Of a DNA stretch of 64,000 bases, positions 18,570 through 27,463 are shown piece by piece. Within the stretch, counting starts at the first letter, position 1, and each line of letters opens with the position of its first letter. Origin of the DNA: Verrucomicrobiales bacterium. Its GTDB lineage: Bacteria; Verrucomicrobiota; Verrucomicrobiia; Verrucomicrobiales; DEV007. Position numbers and translations under genes: made by a program. The stretch spans positions 23,620 to 87,619 of the forward strand of contig JAEUHH010000084.1 of assembly GCA_016795505.1 (NCBI GenBank). Direction: 5' to 3'. The notes below the pieces were generated by a model that saw only the letters and a list, made by a program, of their open reading frames with translations, made no database searches and had not been told where the DNA came from.

Positions 18570-19787
18570 TCACAGGCGCCAGCCTTGGACCCAGTCGCCG
18601 GCCGCAAGAGCCTGCTCCGGCTCGAGGCGCAGCAGGACATCGGCCCGGCTCAGGCCAAACAGGGCGTGGGACTGCTGGAGGCCGGACGGGGTGAAATCGC
18701 CGGTCGCGTGGTCAATTCGCAAACGCAGGTAGTGAGGTCGGTCGCCGGGATTGTTCAGGAGCCGGTCGAGTCGCCCCCACACGGGGGGCAATCCCAGAGG
18801 AAGCCCGGGTTCCGGCGTCCCACCGGACTGCCGGATCAGCGCCGGAGAGACGAAAAGGTGCCAGGTGACGAAGGCCGACACGGGGTTTCCCGGCAAGCCG
18901 AAGACGGCGACCGGCTTTTCCCCGTCGCGATGACCAAAGAGGAAGGGCTTGCCGGGTTTGATCCGAACTTTCCAGAAATCGGCAGTCACGCCGAGGTCGG
19001 TGAGACAGGCTTTGACGAAATCCCGCTCGCCAACCGAGACGCCCCCGGCCACGACGACACAATCGGAGGTTTCAAGAGCCTCGCCGAGCTGCTGGCGCAG
19101 ACTCTCCGGGTCATCGGGCGCATGCCACCGCCGCACGACCGCCCCGGCCGCCGTGGCGAGGGCCTCCAGCATGGGTCCGTTGCTGTTGTAAAGTTGACCA
19201 GCGGCCAGATCGAAACCCTGAGCCGGCTCGACCACTTCGTCACCGGTGGTCACGATGCCCACGCGCGGCCGGGGCCGGACGGGTATGCGATCCAACCCCT
19301 GCGAGGCCAGCAGGCCGATCCGAGCCGCCGTCAGCGGGGTCCCGGCGCTGAGAATCCGCTGCCCGGCGCACAAATCGGCCCCGCGGCGGCGAATCCACTC
19401 GCCTGGCTCGGGAGCTTCGGCAATGACGATGCCCGATCCATCAGGCGCGGGCTGGACATCCTCCTGCATGATGACGGCGTCGGCGCCCGTCGGTATCGGC
19501 GCTCCCGTGAAAATCCGGATCGCGGTTCCCGGCGCGAGGACCAGCCCGAGATCGCGGCCAGCCGGCTGTTCGCCGACGACAGGCAGGACCGCTCCCACCG
19601 GGGCGTCGATGACTCGCACCGCGTAGCCATCCATGGCGGAATTGTCGAAGCCGGGCAGATCGACCTGACCCGCCAGATCGTTGGCCAGCAAGCGCCCGAG
19701 GCTCTGCCCCAAGGGCACCGTCTCCACTCCGGTCGGAGGCGAAATCCGGTCGAGGATGCGCTGCCTGGCTTCCGATTCGTCAATCAT
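18570..19787 (-). CDS. moeA: Molybdopterin molybdotransferase MoeA
   Basis: Inserts molybdate into adenylated molybdopterin to make molybdenum cofactor, in the cytoplasm. The 405-aa protein shows the MoeA hallmarks LPGFDNSAMDGYAVR, IRIFTGAPIPTGADAVIMQED, VGIVTTGDEVVEP, YNSNGPML, GGVSVGERDFV and LPGNPVSAFVTW, and ends in a domain IV-like segment. No other moa/mob gene or molybdoenzyme is nearby. The start at 19787 (MIDESEARQRIL) matches homologues. Confidence 0.95.
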   Translation of the reverse strand: MIDESEARQRILDRISPPTGVETVPLGQSLGRLLANDLAGQVDLPGFDNSAMDGYAVRVIDAPVGAVLPVVGEQPAGRDLGLVLAPGTAIRIFTGAPIPTGADAVIMQEDVQPAPDGSGIVIAEAPEPGEWIRRRGADLCAGQRILSAGTPLTAARIGLLASQGLDRIPVRPRPRVGIVTTGDEVVEPAQGFDLAAGQLYNSNGPMLEALATAAGAVVRRWHAPDDPESLRQQLGEALETSDCVVVAGGVSVGERDFVKACLTDLGVTADFWKVRIKPGKPFLFGHRDGEKPVAVFGLPGNPVSAFVTWHLFVSPALIRQSGGTPEPGLPLGLPPVWGRLDRLLNNPGDRPHYLRLRIDHATGDFTPSGLQQSHALFGLSRADVLLRLEPEQALAAGDWVQGWRL

Positions 19788-19864
19788 ACGTCAAGCGACA
19801 CGATGGCTCCGCCCCTCGGAAAAGGCAAAGGTTCGCCGCAACGGGACGATCGCTTTTTCTCTTT

Positions 19865-20374
19865 TTATTCCAGCACCTCGACGGTTCCAGTGGCTGGATC
19901 TCCCGCCCCGGTAGGCTCCGCCCCTGCTGCCACGCCATAGAGGAGCACCCGGTCGCCGGTCTGGGGGCGGCCTTCGATGATGTCAGCGGCGAGAAAGCCG
20001 GACTTTCGCTCCGGACTCAGCTTCAGTCGCCCCGTGGGCCGACCTCCGGAGTCATAGGTGATCAATTCCGCGTCCGGCGCGATGACCGTGAGCCGGCTGG
20101 AGCGGATCAGGACGAAGCGGGCATCCTCCTGCACCAGATGCACCGAACCGACGGGCAATTTCTGCGTCAATGCCGGTGTCGGCGCGGGCGTCGATTCACC
20201 TTTTTTGGGTGCATCGGAATCTTCCTTCAGCCACGCCGATGCCTTGGAAAAAAGGCCCTTTTTATTCGCGCCCTCGGCCGGACCGCTGCCCGATCCAGAG
20301 CCCAGACAACCGCAGAGAACCACCGATACCAGCCCGATAATCAGAACAGGACAGGTCAGCCGATAGACGCGCAT
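19865..20374 (-). CDS. Hypothetical lipoprotein
   Basis: A 169-aa protein with a lipoprotein signal peptide: basic start, hydrophobic core LIIGLVSVVL and lipobox LCGC with Cys23. A Gly/Ser/Ala linker follows, then a small beta-rich region (about 75-150; VHLVQEDARFVLIRSS, DRVLLYG) that resembles a short oligonucleotide-fold or SH3-like domain but is not assignable. It is probably anchored in the outer membrane. The start at 20374 excludes an extension that would run through the tRNA-Ser gene. Confidence 0.78.
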   Translation of the reverse strand: MRVYRLTCPVLIIGLVSVVLCGCLGSGSGSGPAEGANKKGLFSKASAWLKEDSDAPKKGESTPAPTPALTQKLPVGSVHLVQEDARFVLIRSSRLTVIAPDAELITYDSGGRPTGRLKLSPERKSGFLAADIIEGRPQTGDRVLLYGVAAGAEPTGAGDPATGTVEVLE

Positions 20375-20458
20375 GGTGATCACCGAAAGAAATGGAAGCG
20401 CCCTCACCCCGCATCGACCGCCGCCGAAATCGTGGACGCGGTCGGCCAAGAAAAATGG

Positions 20459-20546
20459 CGGTGAGGGTGGGATTCGAACCCACGGTACCCTTTTGGAGTA
20501 CGCTTCTTTAGCAAAGAAGTGCTTTCGACCTCTCAGCCACCTCACC
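20459..20546 (-). tRNA. tRNA-Ser (anticodon GCT)
   Basis: Minus strand, class II tRNA. Acceptor GGTGAGG pairs with its complement at the 3' end. The anticodon stem CTTCT/AGAAG closes loop TTGCTAA with anticodon GCT. The long variable arm (CGTACTCCAAAAGGGTACC) is typical of serine, and the T-arm has GGTTCGAATCC. CCA is not encoded. Confidence 0.96.
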
Positions 20547-20913
20547 AGTAGTTTGGCCTGACGGGTTGACCGGACGCAACGCCCTGCCGTCTGAGCCGGG
20601 CCTCGATCCGATCGCCGCAGGCGAGTCGAACCGCAAAAAAGCCGAGAAGCGCCCCGCCGTCAACCGGTTTCCCCACCTTCCGCCCCGACTTTCAGGGCTT
20701 ACGCATCAAACACGACGATCCGGACGGCGTGGGATCTCCAGCAGATTCAGAGAGGCCAGCAGATTGTGAGTCGCAAAAACCTGTCGGGCTCTCTGAGTCT
20801 GCTGGAAATTCAAAATCGTTCAGATTCACCCCCGATGTTCATTCTTAAGGCCCCGACTTTTCCGCTCCTGCAAGATCGCGAGGCCCAGGCCATCCGGCGG
20901 GCGGGATGAGCAC
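20547..20913. other. Gene-free stretch with a long hairpin
   Basis: About 370 bases between tRNA-Ser and the outer-membrane protein terminator. No coding frame is convincing. The only strong structure is the 18-bp inverted repeat described at 20737-20806. A promoter for tRNA-Ser(GCT) should lie just above 20546, but I see no clear boxes. Confidence 0.5.
20737..20806. repeat. Long stem-loop (18-bp arms, about 34-nt loop)
   Basis: TCCAGCAGATTCAGAGAG at 20737-20754 is complementary to 20789-20806 except for one position. The loop repeats part of the arm (CCAGCAGATT). No U-tract follows on either strand, so it is not a standard terminator. It could be a small RNA, a processing site or a small palindromic element. 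Confidence 0.6.
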
Positions 20914-20946
20914 AAAAAAAGACCGGGGTGGCGAACCACCCCGGCC
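20914..20946 (-). terminator. Rho-independent terminator of the outer-membrane protein gene
   Basis: On the minus strand, downstream of the barrel gene stop, the 9-bp stem CCGGGGTGG-TTCG-CCACCCCGG (20923-20944) is followed by a run of seven T (20914-20920). This is a textbook intrinsic terminator with a stable UUCG loop. Confidence 0.93.
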
Positions 20947-20995
20947 AGTCAAATTTGGTCCTCAGGAAGGAATGAGGTTTTCCTTCGTGTCTGGA

Positions 20996-21520
20996 TCAGA
21001 ACGGGATGCGAACACCACCGCGAACCAGCGTGAAGTCACGATCACCGTCGACCCAGTTGTAGGTGGCGTCGACGAAGATGCCAACACAACCGAGGGAGTC
21101 GAAGCGGATGTCAAGACCACCACCCAGATCCCACAGACCGTCGGTGCTGCTGTTGGTCAGCAGACCACCGCCGAGGAGGACGTAGGGAGCGATGCAAAGA
21201 TCTTTGATCGGCATGCGGTAGACCAGGTTCGCAGTGAGGACGTGCTCCTCGCTCTCGAACGCAGCCACGGTGTAGCTGGTCTCGATACCGATGTTTTCGG
21301 TGAAGAAATAGCCAATGGAGGCACCGCCGCCCATTTCGCCATCGCCGCTGTCCGGGATCGCACCAGCGACAAAGCCGCTGAATTCGAAGCCCGTGCCGAA
21401 GCAATCGCAGCCGGCCGGCACAACGGGGTTCTTTTCGACCGGGTTTTTCCCGTAGTCACCCGCGGCGGCGAAGCCAAGCGAGAGAGACAGGACCGTCAGA
21501 GTGGACAACAATTTTTTCAT
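20996..21520 (-). CDS. Small outer-membrane beta-barrel protein
   Basis: A 174-aa protein with a signal peptide (MKKLLSTLTVLSLSLGFAAA). Alternating hydrophobic/polar strands follow (for example GGGASIGYFFTENIGIETSYT and LRxDSLGCVGIFVDATYNWV-type segments), and it ends in Phe (GGVRIPF), the usual recognition signal for the BAM complex. It is probably an eight-stranded OmpA/OmpW-like barrel; ligand unknown. A good ribosome site (AGGAAA, eight bases before ATG), an AT-rich upstream region and its own strong terminator suggest an abundant monocistronic gene. Its product keeps a CDC motif near residue 39. Confidence 0.85.
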   Translation of the reverse strand: MKKLLSTLTVLSLSLGFAAAGDYGKNPVEKNPVVPAGCDCFGTGFEFSGFVAGAIPDSGDGEMGGGASIGYFFTENIGIETSYTVAAFESEEHVLTANLVYRMPIKDLCIAPYVLLGGGLLTNSSTDGLWDLGGGLDIRFDSLGCVGIFVDATYNWVDGDRDFTLVRGGVRIPF

Positions 21521-21735
21521 TGGTATTTCCTGAGTAGGTAGTTGACCCTCTCAGATTAGCGAAAAGGAAGAGGGTGACAAATACTTTTTTCGTTTAATTA
21601 ATAAATATTAACAATCTCGTCGGGAAGTCGCTCCGTTTTTGACTTGCCTGTTGCCGGTTTTGCCCGACTAGTCGTTTCTGCTCATCGGAAGGCCGGGCTG
21701 GAAATTCTCCATCCCGCGAATCCGTTTCTCACCAA
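21521..21735 (-). promoter_or_regulatory. AT-rich promoter and 5' UTR of the outer-membrane protein gene
   Basis: Just above the start codon the minus-strand leader contains CCCTCT/AGAGGG arms (about 21547-21573) that could form a 5' UTR stem-loop protecting the mRNA. Beyond it is an AT-rich tract (about 21578-21618, TTGTTAATATTTATTAATTAAACG on the minus strand in part) likely to hold the promoter. Exact boxes are uncertain. Confidence 0.5.
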
Positions 21736-21825
21736 GGACAGGTGCCAGAGCGGTCGATTGGGCACGCCTGGAAAGCGTGTGTACCTGCAAGGGTACCGAG
21801 GGTTCGAATCCCTCCCTGTCCGCCA
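21736..21825 (+). tRNA. tRNA-Ser (anticodon GGA)
   Basis: Plus strand, class II tRNA. Acceptor GGACAGG pairs with CCTGTCC. The anticodon stem CACGC/GCGTG closes loop CTGGAAA with anticodon GGA. The long variable arm GTACCTGCAAGGGTACC and T-arm GGTTCGAATCC are normal, and the 3' CCA is encoded (21823-21825). Confidence 0.96.
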
Positions 21826-21856
21826 GTTTTCCCCACCTGGGATGCTTGGCGCATCC

Positions 21857-22657
21857 TCAGCCGGCTGCCTCCAACCGCTCCACTAGCGCCGGCCGGGCGA
21901 CGACGAGATTTTTATAGACTGCCGCGGCATCGGGCATGGTCCGCAAGGCGCGGGCGAGCCGTCGGGCCAGACCGGGCACGCCGGCAGTCAGTTCATCGAG
22001 CCGGTGAGTGCCGATGCGGATGCCGAAAATGAGGCCACCTCCGGGCAGTCGCAGGAAAATCTGCCGCTCGCGGCGCAGCCAGACGGCATCCAACGGCTCC
22101 GCCCCCGTCAACCGCTGCCGGCCATGGCGGGGATGATGATCGAGCGCATCGTCGGCGGAAAGGCCCCAGTTTTCCCGCTCCCACACGGTTCCTTCCGTCA
22201 GCCGGGCCAGAAACGAGTCGATCTGCCGGGAGAGGGCGTCATTCAAAGCGGGCACCGGACCGTGAACCGCCTCGATGGGGAGCCCCGCCTTTTCCGGGAG
22301 TGACCATTGGGACGGAAAACACACCACCCCGGCGATCACCCGGCAACGGCCGGTCTCATCGGGCTTGAGGATCACCCAGTCGGGCTCCAACTCCGCCCCG
22401 GCCTGCCAGGCGTCGGCAAAGGGCCGGCCCGCGCATCGGGACAGCAGCGCGACGGCTTCGGCGATGTCCCCGGCAGCGGAATCCGGCAACACGGCGTAGT
22501 GCTCTGGAGCCTCGGCCAGCAAGACCCGCCGCAGATCCACCTGGACCTGCCAGTCCGGCGATGGCGCGAAGAAATCCGCCGCATCGCCCGGTTGCAGGGC
22601 CATGGACCAACGAAAGTCTTGATCGGGAAAAATTCGATGCCACTGGGGGTCTCGCAT
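21857..22657 (-). CDS. DUF3445 / heme-dependent oxidative N-demethylase (HODM)-like protein
   Basis: A 266-aa protein of the DUF3445 family, whose characterised member is the alpha subunit of heme-dependent oxidative N-demethylase. Family features are [58 protein letters not shown] segments, [28 protein letters not shown] and a terminal region with YKNLV. The beta and gamma subunits of the methylamine-oxidising complex are absent, so it may act alone on another substrate (inference). It is isolated between tRNA-Ser and a repeat-hairpin region. Confidence 0.8.
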   Translation of the reverse strand: MRDPQWHRIFPDQDFRWSMALQPGDAADFFAPSPDWQVQVDLRRVLLAEAPEHYAVLPDSAAGDIAEAVALLSRCAGRPFADAWQAGAELEPDWVILKPDETGRCRVIAGVVCFPSQWSLPEKAGLPIEAVHGPVPALNDALSRQIDSFLARLTEGTVWERENWGLSADDALDHHPRHGRQRLTGAEPLDAVWLRRERQIFLRLPGGGLIFGIRIGTHRLDELTAGVPGLARRLARALRTMPDAAAVYKNLVVARPALVERLEAAG

Positions 22658-22741
22658 GATCTCGAAGGGAAAGCTGTGGCAGCCGGGTGGTCAACCGATC
22701 GTGTTCGGAAACGGGGTGAATCGAAAGCGATTCCTGTTTTT

Positions 22742-22790
22742 CCGATGAGACAGGGTAGGATCGGCGGAGCAACCGGGTTGCTCCGCCGAT
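22742..22790. repeat. REP-like unit fused to a GC-rich terminator-like hairpin
   Basis: A full 23-nt unit (CCGATGAGACAGGGTAGGATCGG, 22742-22764) runs into a hairpin of 13-bp arms, ATCGGCGGAGCAA/TTGCTCCGCCGAT (22760-22790). They share the ATCGG end. It lies downstream of the FG-GAP protein stop (minus strand) and may terminate that transcript, though no U-tract follows. Confidence 0.75.
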
Positions 22791-22827
22791 CCCGGGGTGC
22801 TGATCGAGCCAGAGGCCCGATTCCATG

Positions 22828-25497
22828 TCAGGGATTACCGTAACGCAGTTCGGATATGCCACGGTCGTAGGTCAAAGTCGCGACGATCCTGCCCGACGCA
22901 TCGATTGATTGGCCGAGCCCTTTGCTCCCGGCGCCCGCCCGATCGACAGAGCTGAAAAGGTTCAGCGATCGCAACCGCGACCCCGGTGTATCCGCCCCGT
23001 TCACCAGAGTCCCTTTTCGCAGACCGACCCAGGGGCGCCGAAGCGGCCCATCGACATCGGGTATTCCGACCCTGGCATGCCCACTGAGCTGGGCCAGATT
23101 GGCCGCGCGATTGCCAGTCAGACTGCACAGCACCCAGTATCTCCCCTGATAGGGATCGACTTCCGCCCGTATCAGGGCTCCCACCCGGACACATTCGGGG
23201 CCATCGAGGGCCTGGCCTTCGCGGAGCAGCCGGATCCAGGTCCCATCCTCCTGGAGATGCCACAGCCCGCAATCGTTGCCAGACGTGACACCCGGGCCAC
23301 GCAGGCGAGCCATCACCGTGACAGAGCGATCGCCAACCGGCCAGAAAGCCAGGAACCGATGCCACAGTTGACCGGCCGCCTCGGTCGGGTGCTGGCTCCC
23401 TTTGCGCGCCACCAGCCCAATCTGGGGATTCTGATGCCAGATCCCCTCATTGTTTCCGGCATTGGCATCGCCACCGGAGAGGGTGGCCCGGTAGACGACG
23501 TGTTCCGTCACGCGGGAATAGCTCTCACCTACAAATGTCTGAAAGCGTGCCGTCGTCACCGGCTGGGTGGGTGCATCTCCCTGCCTCGCGACGATACCGG
23601 ACTTGGAGTTGAACAGGCAGGAACGGGCGGCAACCCCGTCATCCAACATCGCGGAGTAGGCAAGCCCTCCAGCCCGTCCCACCGCCACCCGGGGGGCAAA
23701 CTGCCGGTAGATGCCGAATCCGGGCCCTCCGCCTCCTTCCCTCAGAGCGGTGTCGCCAAAGGAGGGCTCAACAAAATCATAGGAGGGAGTCACGATGCCC
23801 GAGTCGCTGCCGAGGGTGACTCCCGCCACGCCCCGATTCAACCGATAGGCAATCGGGAAAGCGATCGCTTCCGGTGAGACGACCATCTGCAAAACGGCAC
23901 CGACCTCGGCGTTTTGCAGATCGCCAATGGCAGTGCCGGTACGCAATAGGGGTGTCGAATTGCCCAGACCATCGTCGTAAACCACCAACAGGTCGCTCCG
24001 TCGCGTCACGCCAGTGCCGGACAAGCGCGCGAGATAGCCGTAGCCTGTGATCGGGCTGGTCAGGGCTTCCGCCAGCCCGGACACGGTCACTCCCTGAAGG
24101 GCTCCGCCATGATGGTTCAGGGAAACGCCGGGGCCAAACTCCCGTCTCGGTTCATTTCCTTCATCATAGAGGGACCAATAGGACGCTCCGACTCGCCGGC
24201 TGCCCCGAGGGGCGGTCTGCCGCGCCAGAAAGGCGATACCCGAGCCGTTCAGGATCGTGGCTTGGTAAAAGGAAGTGAAAACGCTGCCATCCTGACCCGG
24301 GACATAATCCCCGACCACAGGGCCCGACTGGAGAGGCATGGGGGCTGACAGCCCGCTATAGACATAGGCGGCTCCGGCACCATTCCCCAGAGTATCGTCG
24401 GTGGATTCGCCAATGATCGCCCGGTCGCCCAACAGGGCCAGATTGCTTCCCGCGCCACGCGGATGCCGTGGCAAACTGTAGAGGTAAGACCCTTTGTCCG
24501 CCCTGAAGGCATGCACGGCCCCCACCCCCGTCCTTTCCAAGGGCGCTCCCACGATGAGCAGGTTTCCATCGAGAGCCAATCCCATCCCGAACCAAGACGC
24601 AAAGCCAGTACCGGGAGGCTGCAATCGCTGGATGGGCACCATTCCCCGGAGCTGAAAGAGATCCACGGCCCCTTTTCCGTTCTCATCAAAGGGCGAGCCG
24701 ATCGCCACCCGGTCCCCGGCCATCGCAACGGTCCAGCCGAACAGACCATTGGCGGCGCCTCCATCCTGGGGAAAGATCTTCTCCGATTGTTTCTGGCTGA
24801 TCAGATTGAAGACGTAGGCAGCTCCCGCGTTTGGGAAAAGTTGGTCATCCTGTGGTGCACCAACAAGCGCCAGATCACCCATGAGGGCGATCGATGCGCC
24901 AAATTCGTCGCGGTGGTCACCATCTTCGGCCCTGATTTGAAAAAGAAAGGCGCCCGTCTGCCCTTCATAGACGTGTACGATCCCGGAGCCATTTTGGTCC
25001 GGAGCCGACACCGCGGCATACCGGTCGCTGAGGGCGATCGCCTCACCGAAACCCACCGCAGCTTCACCGTCTGGATTCTCCAAACGGGCAATCAGCCGAC
25101 CGTTCCTCAGATCAAACAGGAAGACAGCTCCTAGTCCATCACCCTCGCCCGGAGCCGACACGAGACCGAAGTCTCCACAAATGGCCACTTCCAGGCCAAA
25201 ATCTCCGTCCTCCTGAGCCGTGGGGGAATACAAGCGACGCACCAATCGATTCGTGCCCGCATCAAAAACGGAAGCCGACCCAGCATTCCCTCCGCGATCA
25301 TCGTTGGCCGGCTCGCCGATCAGTATCCATCGACTGGACAGAGCCACGGAACTCCCAAACCGACTGTCGGCAGGATCGGTCAGGGGGCGAGATAGCAGCC
25401 TGGTGATGGCCGGCATCTGGGCCTGCAGGGGCGGTGCCGCGCAGAAACAGAGAAGAAACCAAAGGGTGAGAAGAGAACGGAGGCAGGACTTTTTCAT
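22828..25497 (-). CDS. Secreted FG-GAP beta-propeller protein
   Basis: An 889-aa protein with a signal peptide (MKKSCLRSLLTLWFLLCFCAAPPLQAQ). Residues 35-400 hold at least six FG-GAP/integrin-alpha-like blades, each with a pattern like FGxSVALSxRWILIGEPxxDD, DRVAIGSPFDENGKGAVDLF or NLLIVGAPLERTGVGAVHAF. The C-terminal half (about 420-889) is another beta-rich region with PVVGDYVPGQDGSVF, DDGLGNSTPLLRTG and IVARQGDAPTQPV patterns that recur and may form a second propeller. No enzymatic motif is visible; a surface or extracellular binding role is likely. It is divergent from the histidine kinase gene across 115 bp. Confidence 0.85.
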   Translation of the reverse strand: MKKSCLRSLLTLWFLLCFCAAPPLQAQMPAITRLLSRPLTDPADSRFGSSVALSSRWILIGEPANDDRGGNAGSASVFDAGTNRLVRRLYSPTAQEDGDFGLEVAICGDFGLVSAPGEGDGLGAVFLFDLRNGRLIARLENPDGEAAVGFGEAIALSDRYAAVSAPDQNGSGIVHVYEGQTGAFLFQIRAEDGDHRDEFGASIALMGDLALVGAPQDDQLFPNAGAAYVFNLISQKQSEKIFPQDGGAANGLFGWTVAMAGDRVAIGSPFDENGKGAVDLFQLRGMVPIQRLQPPGTGFASWFGMGLALDGNLLIVGAPLERTGVGAVHAFRADKGSYLYSLPRHPRGAGSNLALLGDRAIIGESTDDTLGNGAGAAYVYSGLSAPMPLQSGPVVGDYVPGQDGSVFTSFYQATILNGSGIAFLARQTAPRGSRRVGASYWSLYDEGNEPRREFGPGVSLNHHGGALQGVTVSGLAEALTSPITGYGYLARLSGTGVTRRSDLLVVYDDGLGNSTPLLRTGTAIGDLQNAEVGAVLQMVVSPEAIAFPIAYRLNRGVAGVTLGSDSGIVTPSYDFVEPSFGDTALREGGGGPGFGIYRQFAPRVAVGRAGGLAYSAMLDDGVAARSCLFNSKSGIVARQGDAPTQPVTTARFQTFVGESYSRVTEHVVYRATLSGGDANAGNNEGIWHQNPQIGLVARKGSQHPTEAAGQLWHRFLAFWPVGDRSVTVMARLRGPGVTSGNDCGLWHLQEDGTWIRLLREGQALDGPECVRVGALIRAEVDPYQGRYWVLCSLTGNRAANLAQLSGHARVGIPDVDGPLRRPWVGLRKGTLVNGADTPGSRLRSLNLFSSVDRAGAGSKGLGQSIDASGRIVATLTYDRGISELRYGNP

Positions 25498-25612
25498 GGG
25501 AACGAAAAACGGTAAGCGTCCGGCCCACGCTCGTCTTTCAGCACTCCCTCCGGAATTGTACGGAGACAAAAGCGGATTGATCGCCTGCTTTCCGCCACCG
25601 AACATCACCGCC
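25498..25612. promoter_or_regulatory. Divergent intergenic region (FG-GAP protein / two-component system)
   Basis: 115 bp that must hold both promoters of the FG-GAP gene and the kinase-regulator pair. The shared region makes the FG-GAP gene a candidate target of the LuxR-type regulator. No operator palindrome is obvious by eye. Confidence 0.45.
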
Positions 25613-27463
25613 ATGCGTTTCCGCTTTCCCTGCATCCTGGCGATCTGTCTGGCCGCGCCGCCGCCAACCGTCGATGGCGCGGAGGTGATGCCGGAGTCTC
25701 CTCGGAAGGCTGCGTTTCAGGCTGGGCCGGGCTCTGGCGAGGACTGGATGAGTCCGGAGTTTGATGACTCGCAGTGGCTGGAGGTCCGCGGGGATCAACT
25801 GACTCGTGGTTGGCACCATCTGAGCGGGGGCCCTCGATGGGTCGGCTCACAGGGACGCTACCGGCTCTACTTTTCCACACCATCGGACAGTGAATCGCTC
25901 CCTTGGTCGGTCTCGGCCGGATTTCTCGGTAACATCTCGGAAGCGTGGTGGAACGGCCGGCCTCTCGGTGGATGGGGTGGCGAAATCGCAGGCATACCGG
26001 CGATCCCCCCGCAGCGCACCGTGCACGCCTGGCCACTGAGCGGCCGCGACTTTCGAGTCGATGGCTCACCCAACGTGCTCGCCATTCGCGTGCGCAACGT
26101 TTGTGGCACCGGAGGCCTGCTGGGCGGTCCGGTGGGAGTCTATCCGACCGAGGAACTTTCGAAGATGAGAAAGACTCTGGAATCGTCCCGGGAGATGACC
26201 GTCATGCTCGTCGCTGCGTTTGCCCTGATCTGGGCGCTTCTCTTTGCGGTGGTCAGAATCACCGGCGACAACACCCAGCCGTGGCTTTTTGCGGCCGGAT
26301 TGTTTGCCTGCACCGGGGCGGTACACCTCACGGGCAGTCAGTTTTTCACATCGGGTGATTGGGATGGTGATCCCCGTTGGATCCTGGGCCCGATCATCGT
26401 TCTCTACTGGGCGGTGCCCATCCTGTCTGTCTGGATGATACGGGGCCTGTGCGAAGCCAGGGGAAAGCGGCGTGAATTTTTCACCACCGCAGTTGGCATT
26501 GCCCTGGCAGCAGCAGCCCAGCGACCTCCGCATCCTCCCCTGGATGCGATTCTGATCTACTCCGTCATGCTCCTGCTCGTTGGCGGTGTCGTCCTTTCCC
26601 GCTCCTGGAGTGGCTGGCGCAGGGGGGCGGTGGCGGCCCCGGCAGTCTTGTTCGGGACCATCTGCCTCGCCGTGGCAGCGACCGGGCAGATCGCCCTTTT
26701 CGCCCTGCCGGGAATGGATCTGGCATCCTCTGCCTGGCAACCGATGGACATCGGCATACTCGCAGCCGTGGGAAGCATCGGAGGCACCCTGCTACGGCGT
26801 TACTCACATGCCCGGATTCGCGAAAAGCAACTGGCTGCCGATGTTCTGGAGAGCGCACGGGTCGAACGCACGCGGGTGGGTCGTTTTCTCCACGATGGGG
26901 TGGCCCAGGACTTGCAATACCTCTTGCTGACTGCGAAACGGATCAAGGGCGACCGGACAGACACTGTTCCGATCGACGAGTTCGTTCAAGGACTCGGAGA
27001 GGCGATCGGTGAGATCCGGCGGGCGGCGGAAGACCTGCAGCCGCTCGCCCTCCGCGGTGCCACGCTACGGGAGGCACTGGAATCTCTGGCCGTCAGGATG
27101 ACGGATCGGCACGGCATTCCCATTCAGATCTCCATGGGCCAACTGCCTGAACTGATTGACTCGGAACGAGACGCCATCTTTCGCGCCGCTCAGGAGGCCA
27201 TCCAAAATGCCTGTCGCCATGCGGAAGCCAGATCCATCAACATCTCCGTGACCTCGACAGACGGTGCCGTTCTGACCAGCATCATTGATGACGGCCGGGG
27301 CTTCAATCCCCGGGAGCCGATCAGCGAAGGGCTGGGGCTTAAATTCCTCCGCAATCAGGCCGATCTCGCCGGAGGTAGTCTCGTCATAGAGTCCAAACCC
27401 GGAAAGGGCACCCGCGTCGACTACCTCATGCCGCTGAGCAAGCGTGCCCCTCGCAAGCCATGA
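25613..27463 (+). CDS. NarL-type sensor histidine kinase with extracytoplasmic jelly-roll sensor and membrane helices
   Basis: A 616-aa kinase. A signal peptide (1-23) precedes a periplasmic beta-sandwich of the kind found in 7TM sensor receptors and glycosidase accessory domains (FDDSQWLEVRGD, WVGSQGRYRLYF, EAWWNGRPLGGWGG; about 30-180). Several transmembrane helices follow (about 198-395). HisKA_3 has the phospho-acceptor His427 in GRFLHDGVAQDLQYLL. The ATPase has the N-box EAIQNACRHAEA, DDGRGFN and GLGLKFLRNQADLAGG. It should phosphorylate the regulator encoded next, whose start overlaps its stop by four bases (ATGA). The sensor fold suggests a carbohydrate signal, which is inference. Confidence 0.9.
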   Translation: MRFRFPCILAICLAAPPPTVDGAEVMPESPRKAAFQAGPGSGEDWMSPEFDDSQWLEVRGDQLTRGWHHLSGGPRWVGSQGRYRLYFSTPSDSESLPWSVSAGFLGNISEAWWNGRPLGGWGGEIAGIPAIPPQRTVHAWPLSGRDFRVDGSPNVLAIRVRNVCGTGGLLGGPVGVYPTEELSKMRKTLESSREMTVMLVAAFALIWALLFAVVRITGDNTQPWLFAAGLFACTGAVHLTGSQFFTSGDWDGDPRWILGPIIVLYWAVPILSVWMIRGLCEARGKRREFFTTAVGIALAAAAQRPPHPPLDAILIYSVMLLLVGGVVLSRSWSGWRRGAVAAPAVLFGTICLAVAATGQIALFALPGMDLASSAWQPMDIGILAAVGSIGGTLLRRYSHARIREKQLAADVLESARVERTRVGRFLHDGVAQDLQYLLLTAKRIKGDRTDTVPIDEFVQGLGEAIGEIRRAAEDLQPLALRGATLREALESLAVRMTDRHGIPIQISMGQLPELIDSERDAIFRAAQEAIQNACRHAEARSINISVTSTDGAVLTSIIDDGRGFNPREPISEGLGLKFLRNQADLAGGSLVIESKPGKGTRVDYLMPLSKRAPRKP

